Below, one piece after another: positions 42,475 to 50,110 of a stretch of DNA of 64,000 bases. The stretch is from Ramlibacter lithotrophicus (GTDB lineage Bacteria; Pseudomonadota; Gammaproteobacteria; Burkholderiales; Burkholderiaceae_C). The DNA lies in contig NZ_VTOX01000004.1 in NCBI RefSeq assembly GCF_012184415.1, forward strand, positions 364,290 through 428,289, written 5' to 3'. The position numbers were made by a program, and so were the translations under genes. The notes under the pieces were generated by a model. It saw only the letters and a list, made by a program, of their open reading frames with translations, was not told where the DNA came from and did not search any database. How positions within the stretch are numbered: position 1 is the first letter of the stretch; the number at the start of each line of letters is the position of its first letter.

Positions 42475-42874
42475 CACCAACGTGGTGCTGGACCTGCTGG
42501 TGTTTCGCGACCCGGCGGCCGCGGCGGTGGACGACGGGCTGCTGCGCGGACGGTGGAGGTGGATCGCGACCGCCGCGATGCGCGACGAACTGGAACGCGT
42601 GCTCGCTTACGCGGCAGTGGCGCGGCGCCTCGCGGCCGCCGGGCTCGCGGCGCAGCAGGTCCTGGACCATTTCGACGCCCGCTCGCAGCGCGTCGCGGCG
42701 CCCGGGCGGGCCGCGGTGACGTGCAGCGATCCGGATGACCAGTGCTTCGTCGACCTGGCGGTGCATCACGCCTGCACCTTGCTGAGCAAGGACGCCGCCG
42801 TGCTGGCCCTGGCGCCGCGCCTGGCCGGGCTGGGCGTGCACGCCGGCGCGACCCTGCCGGCTCACGACGCCTGA
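42455..42874 (+). CDS. PIN-domain protein, putative toxin-type nuclease
   Basis: This 139-residue protein shows PIN-domain acidic residues in HLVLDTNVVLDLLVF, RDELERVLAY and CSDPDDQCFVDLAVHH, which would bind metal for RNA cleavage. Such proteins are often toxins of toxin-antitoxin pairs, but no antitoxin-like gene lies beside it: upstream is the overlapping methyltransferase gene and downstream the convergent pncC (13-base overlap). It may be an orphan or have an RNA-processing role linked to the methyltransferase. Confidence 0.78.
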   Translation: MQHLVLDTNVVLDLLVFRDPAAAAVDDGLLRGRWRWIATAAMRDELERVLAYAAVARRLAAAGLAAQQVLDHFDARSQRVAAPGRAAVTCSDPDDQCFVDLAVHHACTLLSKDAAVLALAPRLAGLGVHAGATLPAHDA

Positions 42875-43341
42875 TCGCGCAACCTCGACACCAGGGCCTC
42901 GATCGCGTGGCGCACCGTGGCCGCGCGCACCGCGGCGCGGTCGCCGCCGAAGTGCACGCATTCGCTGGCCACGGCGCCGTCCACCGCATAGGCGAACCAC
43001 ACCGTCCCGACCGGCTTGTCCGCGGTGGCGCCGGCGGGGCCGGCGATGCCCGTCACGGCAACCGCCACCCGCGCCTGCGAATGGCGCACGGCGCCAAGCA
43101 CCATGGCGCGCGCGACCGGCTCGCTGACGGCGCCGTGCTGCTCCAGCAGCGGCTGCGCGACGTCGAGCAGGTCGGTCTTGGAGGGATACGAGTACGTGAC
43201 GAAGCCGCGGTCGAACCAGGCGCTCGATCCGGCGAGATCGGTGCACGCGGCCGCGATCAGCCCGCCGGTGCAGCTTTCCGCGGTGGCGAGCATCCAGCCG
43301 CGCGCCAGCAACAGGGCCGCCAGTTGCTCGACGCCGCTCAC
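42862..43341 (-). CDS. pncC: nicotinamide-nucleotide amidohydrolase (CinA C-terminal type)
   Basis: The 159-residue protein is the stand-alone CinA C-terminal domain, with the catalytic Ser in MLATAESCTGGLIAAACTDLAGSS and AVTGIAGPAGATADKPVGTVWFAYA. It hydrolyses NMN to nicotinate mononucleotide in NAD recycling. The GTG at 43341 overlaps the pgpA stop by 4 bases. The longer frame upstream lies inside pgpA. Confidence 0.92.
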   Translation of the reverse strand: MSGVEQLAALLLARGWMLATAESCTGGLIAAACTDLAGSSAWFDRGFVTYSYPSKTDLLDVAQPLLEQHGAVSEPVARAMVLGAVRHSQARVAVAVTGIAGPAGATADKPVGTVWFAYAVDGAVASECVHFGGDRAAVRAATVRHAIEALVSRLRDQAS

Positions 43342-43871
43342 AGGAACCTCCAGCCCGCGATCAGCAGCAAGGTGCAGAAGGCGGCGACCAGGTCGTCGAA
43401 GAAGATGCCGAATCCGGCGCGCCAGCCGAAGCCGTGGAAGAGGCTGTCGGCCCAGGCGATCGGTCCGGGTTTGACCGAGTCGAGCAGGCGGAACAGCACG
43501 AACGCCGCCGCCTGCGCCCAGAACCCCGCCGGCATCACCAGCCACAGGACGATCCAGAACGAGACGATCTCGTCCCAGACGATGCTCCCCGGGTCCATGA
43601 CGCGCATGTCGTCGGCAGTCCGGGTGCAGGCCCACAGCCCGACGAGCGTGGAGATGACGATCACGATGCCGATCTGGCCGGCGGTGAACCAGTCCTGCAG
43701 CAGCAGGTAGCTGGCCCAGCCGAAGGCCGTGCCGACGGTGCCGGGCGCGACCGGCGAGAGGCCGGAGCCGAAGCCGAGGGCAATGAAGTGCGCCGGGTGC
43801 GCGAACATGAACCGGGCGGTCGGGCGCAGCACGGGCGGGCGCACCGGCGGGGCGAGCGGCGCCGTCGTCAT
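43338..43871 (-). CDS. pgpA: phosphatidylglycerophosphatase A
   Basis: The 177-residue membrane phosphatase has the PgpA signature GFGSGLSPVAPGTVGTAFGW, VWDEIVSFWIVLW and FRLLDSVKPGPIAWADS..GFGIFFDDLVAA. It removes phosphate from phosphatidylglycerophosphate. Its start lies only 31 bases from the inverted-repeat element at 43903-44250, so its upstream promoter region is element DNA. In related bacteria it directly follows thiL; here a nuclease gene and the element separate the two. Confidence 0.93.
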   Translation of the reverse strand: MTTAPLAPPVRPPVLRPTARFMFAHPAHFIALGFGSGLSPVAPGTVGTAFGWASYLLLQDWFTAGQIGIVIVISTLVGLWACTRTADDMRVMDPGSIVWDEIVSFWIVLWLVMPAGFWAQAAAFVLFRLLDSVKPGPIAWADSLFHGFGWRAGFGIFFDDLVAAFCTLLLIAGWRFL

Positions 43872-43932
43872 CGCGCGCGAACGGAAAGGCTTGGCATGGG
43901 CTAGGGCCTGTTCACACTATTTTTGGCAGTGC

Positions 43933-44033
43933 GAACGTGCTGAGAACCGCGCCAATCTAGGCGGACGACAACGCCAAGGCTGGACGCCTTGGCTAGGAGT
44001 TCAACAACGAGTGGCGCGGTTATCAGCACGTTC
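43933..44033. repeat. imperfect palindrome 1 inside the element
   Basis: The arm at 43933-43954 (GAACGTGCTGAGAACCGCGC and two more bases) pairs with 44012-44033 with one mismatch in 22. Between them lies a smaller hairpin, GCCAAGGC / GCCTTGGC, near 43973-43993. The transcribed form could fold strongly. Confidence 0.75.
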
Positions 44034-44070
44034 CCTCCGGGTTGCGGCCAAAAAGGCCAATTGCGTTGTT

Positions 44071-44189
44071 GCCGCGGTCGAAATAATTGGGGTCAGATTC
44101 CAAATTCGTAGGCCCGTGAACGGGCCTGGAGGCCGGCGCATCGCGCCGGAACGAAATTGGAATCTGACCCCAATTATTTCGACCGCGGC
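44071..44189. repeat. long palindrome 2 inside the element, GGGGTCAGATTCC type
   Basis: Arms of 39 bases (44071-44109 and 44151-44189) match in 38 positions. They contain AATTGGGGTCAGATTCC and its complement, a core I recall from palindromes around REP-associated (IS200-type) transposases. The 41-base loop holds two small hairpins, AGGCCCGTGAACGGGCCT and CCGGCGCATCGCGCCGG. Flanking sequences at 44044-44066 and 44193-44218 are themselves imperfect inverted copies, suggesting that this palindrome was inserted into an older symmetric element. Confidence 0.75.
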
Positions 44190-44271
44190 GCCTAGCACTT
44201 GACCTTTTTGACTCGCAACGCATCTGTCAAAAATAGTGTGAACAGGCCCTCATGGTAACGAGCGCGCCGGG

Positions 44272-44772
44272 TCACCGGTGGCAACTGCCGTGGCGCTTCC
44301 GGAAGGTGCGCGGCTCCAGCGCGCCGGCGCTGCGCCACAGGCCCAGCCGCGTGCCGGCGGCCTGCGCCTGCTGGCGCGCGTACGGGCCGCCGCTGCCGCG
44401 CCAGCCATCGGACCAGGCATGGCCGTGTTCGACCATCCAGCCGCCGAGGTCCTGGCCGTCGAGGCCCACTCGCGCCAGCACACGGTCGTAGCGGTCGCGC
44501 GCGCGCGGGCGCACCGTGACCTGGCGGTGCAGCGCCAGGGCGGCGAGGGCGGCCCGCGCTTCGCGCCCGTGCGGCTGGCAGATCTCCGGCGCATCGATGC
44601 CTTGCAGCCGGACCTCGACTGGCTCGCCGCCCGCCAGCGGGCGGATCCAGAGCGAATCGCCGTCGCTCACATGGGTGACCACGCCTGCGAACGGCGCCGC
44701 GTGCAGCCACAGCGGCGCGGCGAGGGCGGCCACGGCCAAGGCGCGGCGCAGGCAGTGCGACAGGACGGTCAT
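44272..44772 (-). CDS. secreted thermonuclease-family nuclease
   Basis: The 166-residue protein has a signal peptide (ALAVAALAAPLWLHAAP) and a staphylococcal nuclease domain: GVVTHVSDGDSLWIR with the metal Asp, VRLQGIDAPE with the catalytic Arg, and the later REARAALAALALHRQVTVRPRARDRYDRVLARVGLDGQDLG. It should cut nucleic acids in the periplasm or outside the cell. It stands between thiL and the inverted-repeat element, with 48 bases to thiL. Confidence 0.85.
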   Translation of the reverse strand: MTVLSHCLRRALAVAALAAPLWLHAAPFAGVVTHVSDGDSLWIRPLAGGEPVEVRLQGIDAPEICQPHGREARAALAALALHRQVTVRPRARDRYDRVLARVGLDGQDLGGWMVEHGHAWSDGWRGSGGPYARQQAQAAGTRLGLWRSAGALEPRTFRKRHGSCHR

Positions 44773-44820
44773 GGGTTGGCAACGGCCGTCGCGGCACCGG
44801 CGCCGACAGTGCGATGAAGT

Positions 44821-45777
44821 TCAGGCGAAATGGTCGAAGGAGGCGTAGCGATGCGGCACCGGCCGCCCGCCGCCATCGACGATGCGCAGTCCCGGCTCGG
44901 CTTCGATGCGGCCGATCCGCGTGACCGCCACGCCGCCCGCCGCGGCCGCCGCCGCCACGGCGCCGGCCTGCGCCGGTGCGGCCGTGAACAGCAGCTCGTA
45001 ATCGTCGCCGCCGGCCAGCACGCACTCCAGGCGCCGCTCGTGCGGGACGGCGCCGGTCGGGGCCGCCATCAGGCCGGGCAACAGGTCCACCTCCAGCCGC
45101 GCGCCCACCCGCGACTGATCGAGGATGTGGCCGAGGTCGCCGGCGAGCCCGTCGCTGACGTCGATCGCCGCGCTGGCGACGCCGCGCAGCGCGAGGCCCA
45201 GGGCCACGCGGGGCGTCGGCGTCTCCAGGCGCGCGCGCGTGGCGTCGAACACTTCGCCCGACAGCGACACGGTGCCGCGGAACGCCTCGAGCGCCAGCCG
45301 GGCATCGCCCAGCGTGCCGCTCACGTAGATGTCGTCGCCTTCGCGTGCGCCCGAACGCAGCAGCGCCTGCCCGGGCGGCACCTGGCCGAACACGGTCACG
45401 CAGATGTTGAGGGGGCCGCGCGTCGTGTCGCCGCCCACCAGTTCGCAGCCGTGCTGGTCGGCCAGCGCCAGCAGCCCGCGCGAGAACGGCTCCAGCCAGG
45501 CGTCGTCCGCCTGCGGCAGCGCCAGGGCCAGCACGAACGCCAGCGGCTCGACGCCGCACGCGGCCAGGTCGCTCAGGTTCACGGCGAGGGACTTGTGGCC
45601 CAGCTTGCGCGGGTCCACGGTGGCCAGGAAATGGCGGCCTTCCACCAGCATGTCGCAGGACACGGCCAGCTGCATGCCGGGCGCGAGCCCCAGCAGCGCG
45701 CAGTCGTCGCCCACGCCCAGCGGATGGCGCCGCGCCGGGCGCTTGAAATAGCGGTCGATCAGTTCGAATTCACCCAC
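44821..45777 (-). CDS. thiL: thiamine-monophosphate kinase
   Basis: The 318-residue kinase makes thiamine diphosphate from thiamine monophosphate. It begins MGEFELIDRYF and has GVGDDCALL, SCDMLVEGRHF with the metal Asp, the VNLSDLAACGVEPLAFVLAL segment, and GDTTRGPLNICVTVFG, all typical of ThiL. The ybdK-type gene ends 21 bases upstream of its start, so this may belong to the same minus-strand transcript. Confidence 0.95.
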   Translation of the reverse strand: MGEFELIDRYFKRPARRHPLGVGDDCALLGLAPGMQLAVSCDMLVEGRHFLATVDPRKLGHKSLAVNLSDLAACGVEPLAFVLALALPQADDAWLEPFSRGLLALADQHGCELVGGDTTRGPLNICVTVFGQVPPGQALLRSGAREGDDIYVSGTLGDARLALEAFRGTVSLSGEVFDATRARLETPTPRVALGLALRGVASAAIDVSDGLAGDLGHILDQSRVGARLEVDLLPGLMAAPTGAVPHERRLECVLAGGDDYELLFTAAPAQAGAVAAAAAAGGVAVTRIGRIEAEPGLRIVDGGGRPVPHRYASFDHFA

Positions 45778-45798
45778 GGCGACATTGTCGCTCGCGGC

Positions 45799-46956
45799 TC
45801 ACTCGCTGCGGAAGCGGTGGGCGGCCTGGCGCACGACTTCGGCCAGCAGGCGCTCGCGGGCATGCCGGTCGCGCAGCCAGCAGGCGTCGTTGGTGGCGTT
45901 CTCGACGTCCTCGGCCAGGTATTGCAGCTGCTTGGTGGCGCCCAGCGGGCGCGCGTGCACGGCCAGCCGATCCAGCGTCGACAGGATGTGCTCGCGCAGC
46001 GGCAGGTGCTCGCCGGTGGTCGGCTCGACGTACACCGCCTCCAGCCCGAAGCGGCAGGCCTGGAAGCGGTTGTAGGTATAGACCATGTAGTCGTCCTCCT
46101 CCGGCACGAAGGGCTGGTCGTGCAGGAACCAGGCGGCCAGGCACTGCACGAAGGCCGCCAGCGCCACGGCGCGGCGCACCGTCAGCGGCGTGTCGAAGAC
46201 GCGGATCTCGATCGTTCCGTATTCAGGCTTGGGGCGGATGTCCCAGTAGAAGTCCTTCATGCTCCTGACCACGCCCGTGCGGGTGGTCTTGGCGAAGAAG
46301 TGCTCGAACTCCGACCAGCGCAGCGTGAACGGCGCTCGGCCCGACATCGGGAACGCGAACACCGAGTTCAGGCGCGCCGAATCGAACTGCGTGTCCTGGC
46401 CCTGCACGAACGGCGAGGACGCGGACAGCGCGATGAAGTGCGGGATGTAGCGCGACATCCGGTGCAGCATCAGCAGCGCGCTGTCGGCGTCGGGACAGCC
46501 CACGTGCACGTGCTGGCCGAAGATCGTGAACTGCTTGGACAGGTAGCCGTACAGCGCCGACAGCTCGCGAAAGCGCGGCTTGTCGTAGATGCGCCGCTCG
46601 TGCCACTGCTGGTACGGATGCGTGCCGCCGCCCACCACCGCGATGTTGAGCTTGTCGGCGGACTTGACCAGCGCGTCGCGGATCGCGGAGAGCTCCTCCT
46701 GCACCTGCGCCGTCGACTGGCACACGCCGGTGGAGATCTCGATCATGCTCGAGGTCATCTCCGGCACCACCGCGCCCGGCAGCTTGTGCCCGGCCATGAG
46801 CCGCAGCATCTCGTCCGAGTACGGCGCCAGGTCGTAGTCGTGGGTGTTGACCAACTGCAGCTCGAGCTCGACGCCCAGCGACAGGGCCGCCGAGTGCTGG
46901 AACGGCTCCAGTTTCGCGGCTTCGGCCACGCGGCCGGACTCCGCCGGCTTATCCAC
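45799..46956 (-). CDS. ybdK: YbdK-type carboxylate-amine ligase (GCS2 family)
   Basis: The 385-residue protein is of the glutamate-cysteine ligase 2 family: [57 protein letters not shown] and the [18 protein letters not shown] site. E. coli YbdK has weak glutamate-cysteine ligase activity; the physiological substrate is not settled. The start is taken as GTG 46956, because GGGAG lies six bases upstream; it overlaps the antiporter stop by 8 bases. The cell already has a full gshA/gshB pair. Confidence 0.87.
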   Translation of the reverse strand: MDKPAESGRVAEAAKLEPFQHSAALSLGVELELQLVNTHDYDLAPYSDEMLRLMAGHKLPGAVVPEMTSSMIEISTGVCQSTAQVQEELSAIRDALVKSADKLNIAVVGGGTHPYQQWHERRIYDKPRFRELSALYGYLSKQFTIFGQHVHVGCPDADSALLMLHRMSRYIPHFIALSASSPFVQGQDTQFDSARLNSVFAFPMSGRAPFTLRWSEFEHFFAKTTRTGVVRSMKDFYWDIRPKPEYGTIEIRVFDTPLTVRRAVALAAFVQCLAAWFLHDQPFVPEEDDYMVYTYNRFQACRFGLEAVYVEPTTGEHLPLREHILSTLDRLAVHARPLGATKQLQYLAEDVENATNDACWLRDRHARERLLAEVVRQAAHRFRSE

Positions 46957-48208
46957 GCAGTGCTCCCGGTCCGCGGGCCGGCGCGCTGCCGACATGGGTG
47001 GGAACCGAGCTCTCGCCGGCGCGGTACAGGGCGAAGGTGGCGATCACGGCTCCCAGCACTTCCATCAGCAGGATCGCCGGCAGCGCGATGCTGGCGATGC
47101 GCGGACCCAGCGTCAGCGACGAGGCGAGGAACTGCGTCACGAGCAGCAGCGCCACGGCCGACATCGGCGCCATCGCGCAGCCGGTCCAGAAGGCCTGGCG
47201 CCAGTTGGTGCCGCTGCCCCAGTTGGCGAGCTCCACGCCGGCGAGCTTGGCGCCGATGCGCACCAGCACCAGCGCGCCCACCAGTCCGGCCACGGCCGGG
47301 TTCCACGGCGCCTGCGCCGCCACCAGCGAGACGAGCACGAACATCAGCGTGATCAACAGCGACGCGGCACTGCCGAGCTGGCGCGGCCAGGCCCAGGGCC
47401 GCGGGTTGAGCTGCTTGAGGATGATGCCGCCGATCAGCGCGGCCAGCGGCGCCGAGCCGCCCAGGTGCGCGGCGATCGCGGCGGCGGCGGCGATCAGCGC
47501 GATCAGCAGCATGGACGTGTTCTCGCTGGTCGGGATCATCACCCGCAAGGCCATCCGCAGCACCAGCGCCAGCACGGCACCGACGACGAACGAAACGCCC
47601 AGCACCACCATCACCGGGTACAGCGTTTCCCAGGCGCCGGTCTGCGGCCGGTGCATCACCCCGGCGCGGGCGCTGACGAGCGTCAGCGCATAGAGCGTGC
47701 TCAAGGTCGAGAGCACCAGGGCGCGCTCGGTCACGGGGCCGGAAGCGCCGGTGTCCATCACCACCCGGCTGAGGACGGCTGGCGACGCCGCCATGGCGAT
47801 CAGGCCCAGCGCTTCGGCCACCGTGGACTGCACGCCCATCCAGCGCAGCGCGTAGGTGACGGCGAAGGCCGTCAGCAGCGCCTCGCACAGGCTCTGCAGC
47901 AGCACCATCGGGTTGTGGCGGAACCAGCGCAGCGCGACGCGCCCGCCGGCCTCGAACAGGACGACGGCGACGCCGAGTTCCAGCAGGAACAGCGACAGTC
48001 CCTGCAGTGGCCAGCCGGTGCCGGAAAAGCCCGTGAGCCCCGCGAGCGCGCCGATGAAGGAATAGCCCACGACCTTGGGCACCCCGGTGTGGCGTTGCAG
48101 CAGGTGGCCGGCCGCCGCGGCCACGGCCAGCAGCAGTGCCCATTGCACGGTCGGCAGGCCGGCGGACGGCCTGAGCCATTCGGCCCAGATGGCCATGAGT
48201 TCGGACAT
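46949..48208 (-). CDS. Kef-type cation:proton antiporter
   Basis: The 419-residue membrane protein has about 12 helices of the CPA2 family ([92 protein letters not shown]) and no TrkA-N nucleotide-binding domain at its C-terminus. It would exchange K+ or Na+ for protons. Its translation is coupled to the YbdK-type ligase by an 8-base overlap. Confidence 0.87.
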   Translation of the reverse strand: MSELMAIWAEWLRPSAGLPTVQWALLLAVAAAAGHLLQRHTGVPKVVGYSFIGALAGLTGFSGTGWPLQGLSLFLLELGVAVVLFEAGGRVALRWFRHNPMVLLQSLCEALLTAFAVTYALRWMGVQSTVAEALGLIAMAASPAVLSRVVMDTGASGPVTERALVLSTLSTLYALTLVSARAGVMHRPQTGAWETLYPVMVVLGVSFVVGAVLALVLRMALRVMIPTSENTSMLLIALIAAAAAIAAHLGGSAPLAALIGGIILKQLNPRPWAWPRQLGSAASLLITLMFVLVSLVAAQAPWNPAVAGLVGALVLVRIGAKLAGVELANWGSGTNWRQAFWTGCAMAPMSAVALLLVTQFLASSLTLGPRIASIALPAILLMEVLGAVIATFALYRAGESSVPTHVGSAPARGPGALRG

Positions 48209-48274
48209 TCCCTTGGGTTCTCCTCGCGCCGGACTGTACCCGGCCTCAGCGGTGCGCGGTGCGGCGCCGCTGCA

Positions 48275-48655
48275 TCAGTGCAGCACGCGGCGGCTGCCGT
48301 CGTCGAGCACGAACGCCGGGATCTCGACGTCGAAACGCGTGCCGTCCTCGGCGACGCAGAAATAAGTGCCCTGCATGCTTCCGCTGGGGGTACGCAGGCG
48401 GCAGCCGCTGGTGTACTGGAACGCTTCGCCCGGCTTGAGCAGCGGCTGGTGCCCGACCACGCCGAGGCCCTTGACCTCTTCGGTGGCGCCGTCGGCGTCG
48501 GCGATGATCCAGTGGCGCGAGATCAGCTGCGCCGGCACCTCGCCGTTGTTGGTGATCGTGATCGTGTAAGCGAAGCTGTAGATCCGCTCCCGGGGCACCG
48601 ACTGCTCGGGCAGGAACTGCGGCTCGACCGCCACGCGGAAGCTGTACTTTGCCAT
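48275..48655 (-). CDS. apaG: ApaG protein
   Basis: The 126-residue protein is a single ApaG (DUF525) beta-sandwich: [68 protein letters not shown]. ApaG folds resemble fibronectin type III and may bind nucleotides; the function is unclear. ATG 48655 is chosen. It is divergent from rpe with 42 bases between starts, the usual arrangement in Burkholderiales. Confidence 0.95.
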   Translation of the reverse strand: MAKYSFRVAVEPQFLPEQSVPRERIYSFAYTITITNNGEVPAQLISRHWIIADADGATEEVKGLGVVGHQPLLKPGEAFQYTSGCRLRTPSGSMQGTYFCVAEDGTRFDVEIPAFVLDDGSRRVLH

Positions 48656-48697
48656 CCCGGCGATGGTACCTGTTCGCCGATTTGCGAGAATTCCGCC

Positions 48698-49381
48698 ATG
48701 ACAAGCCCCGCCCGCATCGCACCGTCCATCCTGTCCGCCGACTTCGCACGCCTCGGCGAGGAAGTGCGCAACGTGATCGCGGCCGGCGCCGACTGGATCC
48801 ACTTCGACGTGATGGACAACCATTACGTGCCGAACCTGACGTTCGGGCCGATGGTCTGCGCGGCCCTCAAGCCGCACGCCGTCACGCCGCAGGGCGCCGC
48901 GGTGCCGGTGGACGTGCACCTGATGGTGCAGCCGGTGGACGCGATCGCGCAGGCGTTCGCCCAGGCCGGCGCCGACTACATCAGCTTCCACCCCGAGGCA
49001 TCGGGCCACGTGCATCGCAGCGTGCAGGCGATCAAGGCGGCCGGCTGCAAGGCCGGCCTCGTCTTCAACCCGGCGACGCCGCTCGACGTGCTCGACTGGA
49101 TGATCGACGAGATCGACCTCGTCCTGATCATGAGCGTCAACCCCGGCTTCGGCGGGCAGGGCTTCATCGACTCCGCGCTGCGCAAGATCGAGCAGGCGCG
49201 CCGGCGCATCGAGGCGTGCGGGAAAGACATCCGGCTGGAGGTCGACGGCGGGATCAAGGTCGACAACATCGCCCGCGTGGCGGCGGCCGGCGCGGACACC
49301 TTCGTGGCCGGCAGCGCCATCTTCGGCCAGCCGGATTACGCGCGCGTCGTCGCCGCGATGCGGGCCGCACTCAGCCCCTGA
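48698..49381 (+). CDS. rpe: ribulose-phosphate 3-epimerase
   Basis: The 227-residue TIM-barrel enzyme interconverts ribulose-5-phosphate and xylulose-5-phosphate. Motifs are [37 protein letters not shown] with catalytic Asp and metal His, [14 protein letters not shown] and [12 protein letters not shown]. In related bacteria gph and the trp genes follow directly; here 3.4 kb of other genes intervene before gph. Confidence 0.96.
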   Translation: MTSPARIAPSILSADFARLGEEVRNVIAAGADWIHFDVMDNHYVPNLTFGPMVCAALKPHAVTPQGAAVPVDVHLMVQPVDAIAQAFAQAGADYISFHPEASGHVHRSVQAIKAAGCKAGLVFNPATPLDVLDWMIDEIDLVLIMSVNPGFGGQGFIDSALRKIEQARRRIEACGKDIRLEVDGGIKVDNIARVAAAGADTFVAGSAIFGQPDYARVVAAMRAALSP

Positions 49382-49682
49382 ACTTCGTGTCCGGGTTGTC
49401 CGAGGTCTTGCGGGCCTTCTCGTAGGCCTGGTCGATCACCGGTCCCTTGTCGGTGTCGACCAGTCCGCGCTCGACGTCGTCGTGCGCCATCTGCCCCATT
49501 CGTCGGCCCGACGGCTCGGCCGCAGCCTGGCTGTCGACCGACTCGTCGCGCTCGTGGGGCATGCGCGGCCGCGGCTGCTGGACCGGCCCCTGCGCCGCCC
49601 GCGTGTCGCCCTGCGCTTCGCGCGCTTCGGGCCGCGTTTGCGGTCCGTATTCATCGCCTCCACCGGCGTTGCGGTTGTGCAT
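49371..49682 (-). CDS. small hydrophilic protein of unknown function
   Basis: The 103-residue product is polar and probably disordered, rich in Gln, Arg, Asp and Pro, with a more regular C-terminal part [31 protein letters not shown]. There is no signal peptide. It converges on rpe with an 11-base overlap and points away from the katE-like cassette, sharing an intergenic region of 229 bases with the next small gene. I do not recognise a family, but the composition resembles stress-related small proteins. Confidence 0.6.
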   Translation of the reverse strand: MHNRNAGGGDEYGPQTRPEAREAQGDTRAAQGPVQQPRPRMPHERDESVDSQAAAEPSGRRMGQMAHDDVERGLVDTDKGPVIDQAYEKARKTSDNPDTKFRG

Positions 49683-49911
49683 GGCTGTCTTTCATGTGCT
49701 GATGCCGCGATCGTCGGTCGTGCGAGCGCGGCCGGCGGTAGGACGTGCCGTGCCACCGGTGTAGGAACAGGCCGGTCGCGGCCGCACCGCGCTGTGGGAG
49801 CCGTCCTACCCGCAAAAGCGCGGCAGCCTCACAGCGCCCCCCGCCGCGACACTACGGGCAGTCCACATGAGCTTGCCTAAGCTGGCGGCACTCGCAAGGC
49901 AGGGAGAAGTG

Positions 49912-50034
49912 ATGGATCTGTTCGCCGTGATGCCGGAATGGCTGGTCTGGTGCGCCGCCGGCGTCGCCGGTGCGATCGCCCTGGCCGCGCTCGCGAGCAT
50001 GCTCGAGGCCGCGCTCGACCTGGACGCGAGCTGA
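49912..50034 (+). CDS. 40-residue single-pass membrane microprotein
   Basis: The ATG at 49912 is preceded by AGGGAGAAG and opens MDLFAVMPEWLVW, followed by a helix CAAGVAGAIALAALASMLEAAL that would span the membrane. The gene ends 76 bases before the katE-like start, on the same strand, suggesting joint expression. It is not a known family to me. The good ribosome site and the clear helix favour a real gene, but at this length chance cannot be excluded. Confidence 0.45.
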   Translation: MDLFAVMPEWLVWCAAGVAGAIALAALASMLEAALDLDAS

Positions 50035-50110
50035 TGCCGCCCCCGAATCCGCGCGCGTGCCGGCAGGCCGCCGCGTAGCAGTCCGAGAAGAACAACCAAG
50101 GGAGCAGTGC

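Larger units (their letters stand above)
43903..44250. mobile_element. MITE-like non-autonomous inverted-repeat element
   Basis: The ends are perfect 23-base inverted repeats: 43903-43925 begins AGGGCCTGTTCACACTATTT and 44228-44250 is its exact reverse complement. The 348-base interior has no credible ORF or transposase, is visibly less G+C-rich than its neighbours, and contains two further large palindromes (43933-44033 and 44071-44189). CATGG occurs at 43895-43899 and again at 44251-44255, a possible target duplication, although three extra bases separate it from the left end. The transposase family that would move it is not known to me. Confidence 0.75.

Noticed and set aside
43920..44220. 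Possible integron attC site in the nested hairpins
   Set aside because: The paired arms do not show clear core and inverse-core sites at the ends, there is no integrase or cassette array, and the perfect outer inverted repeats fit a transposon-type element better.
43920..44223. Short ORFs on both strands inside the element (65-66 codons)
   Set aside because: They run through palindromic sequence, have no ribosome site, and mirror each other as expected for inverted repeats.
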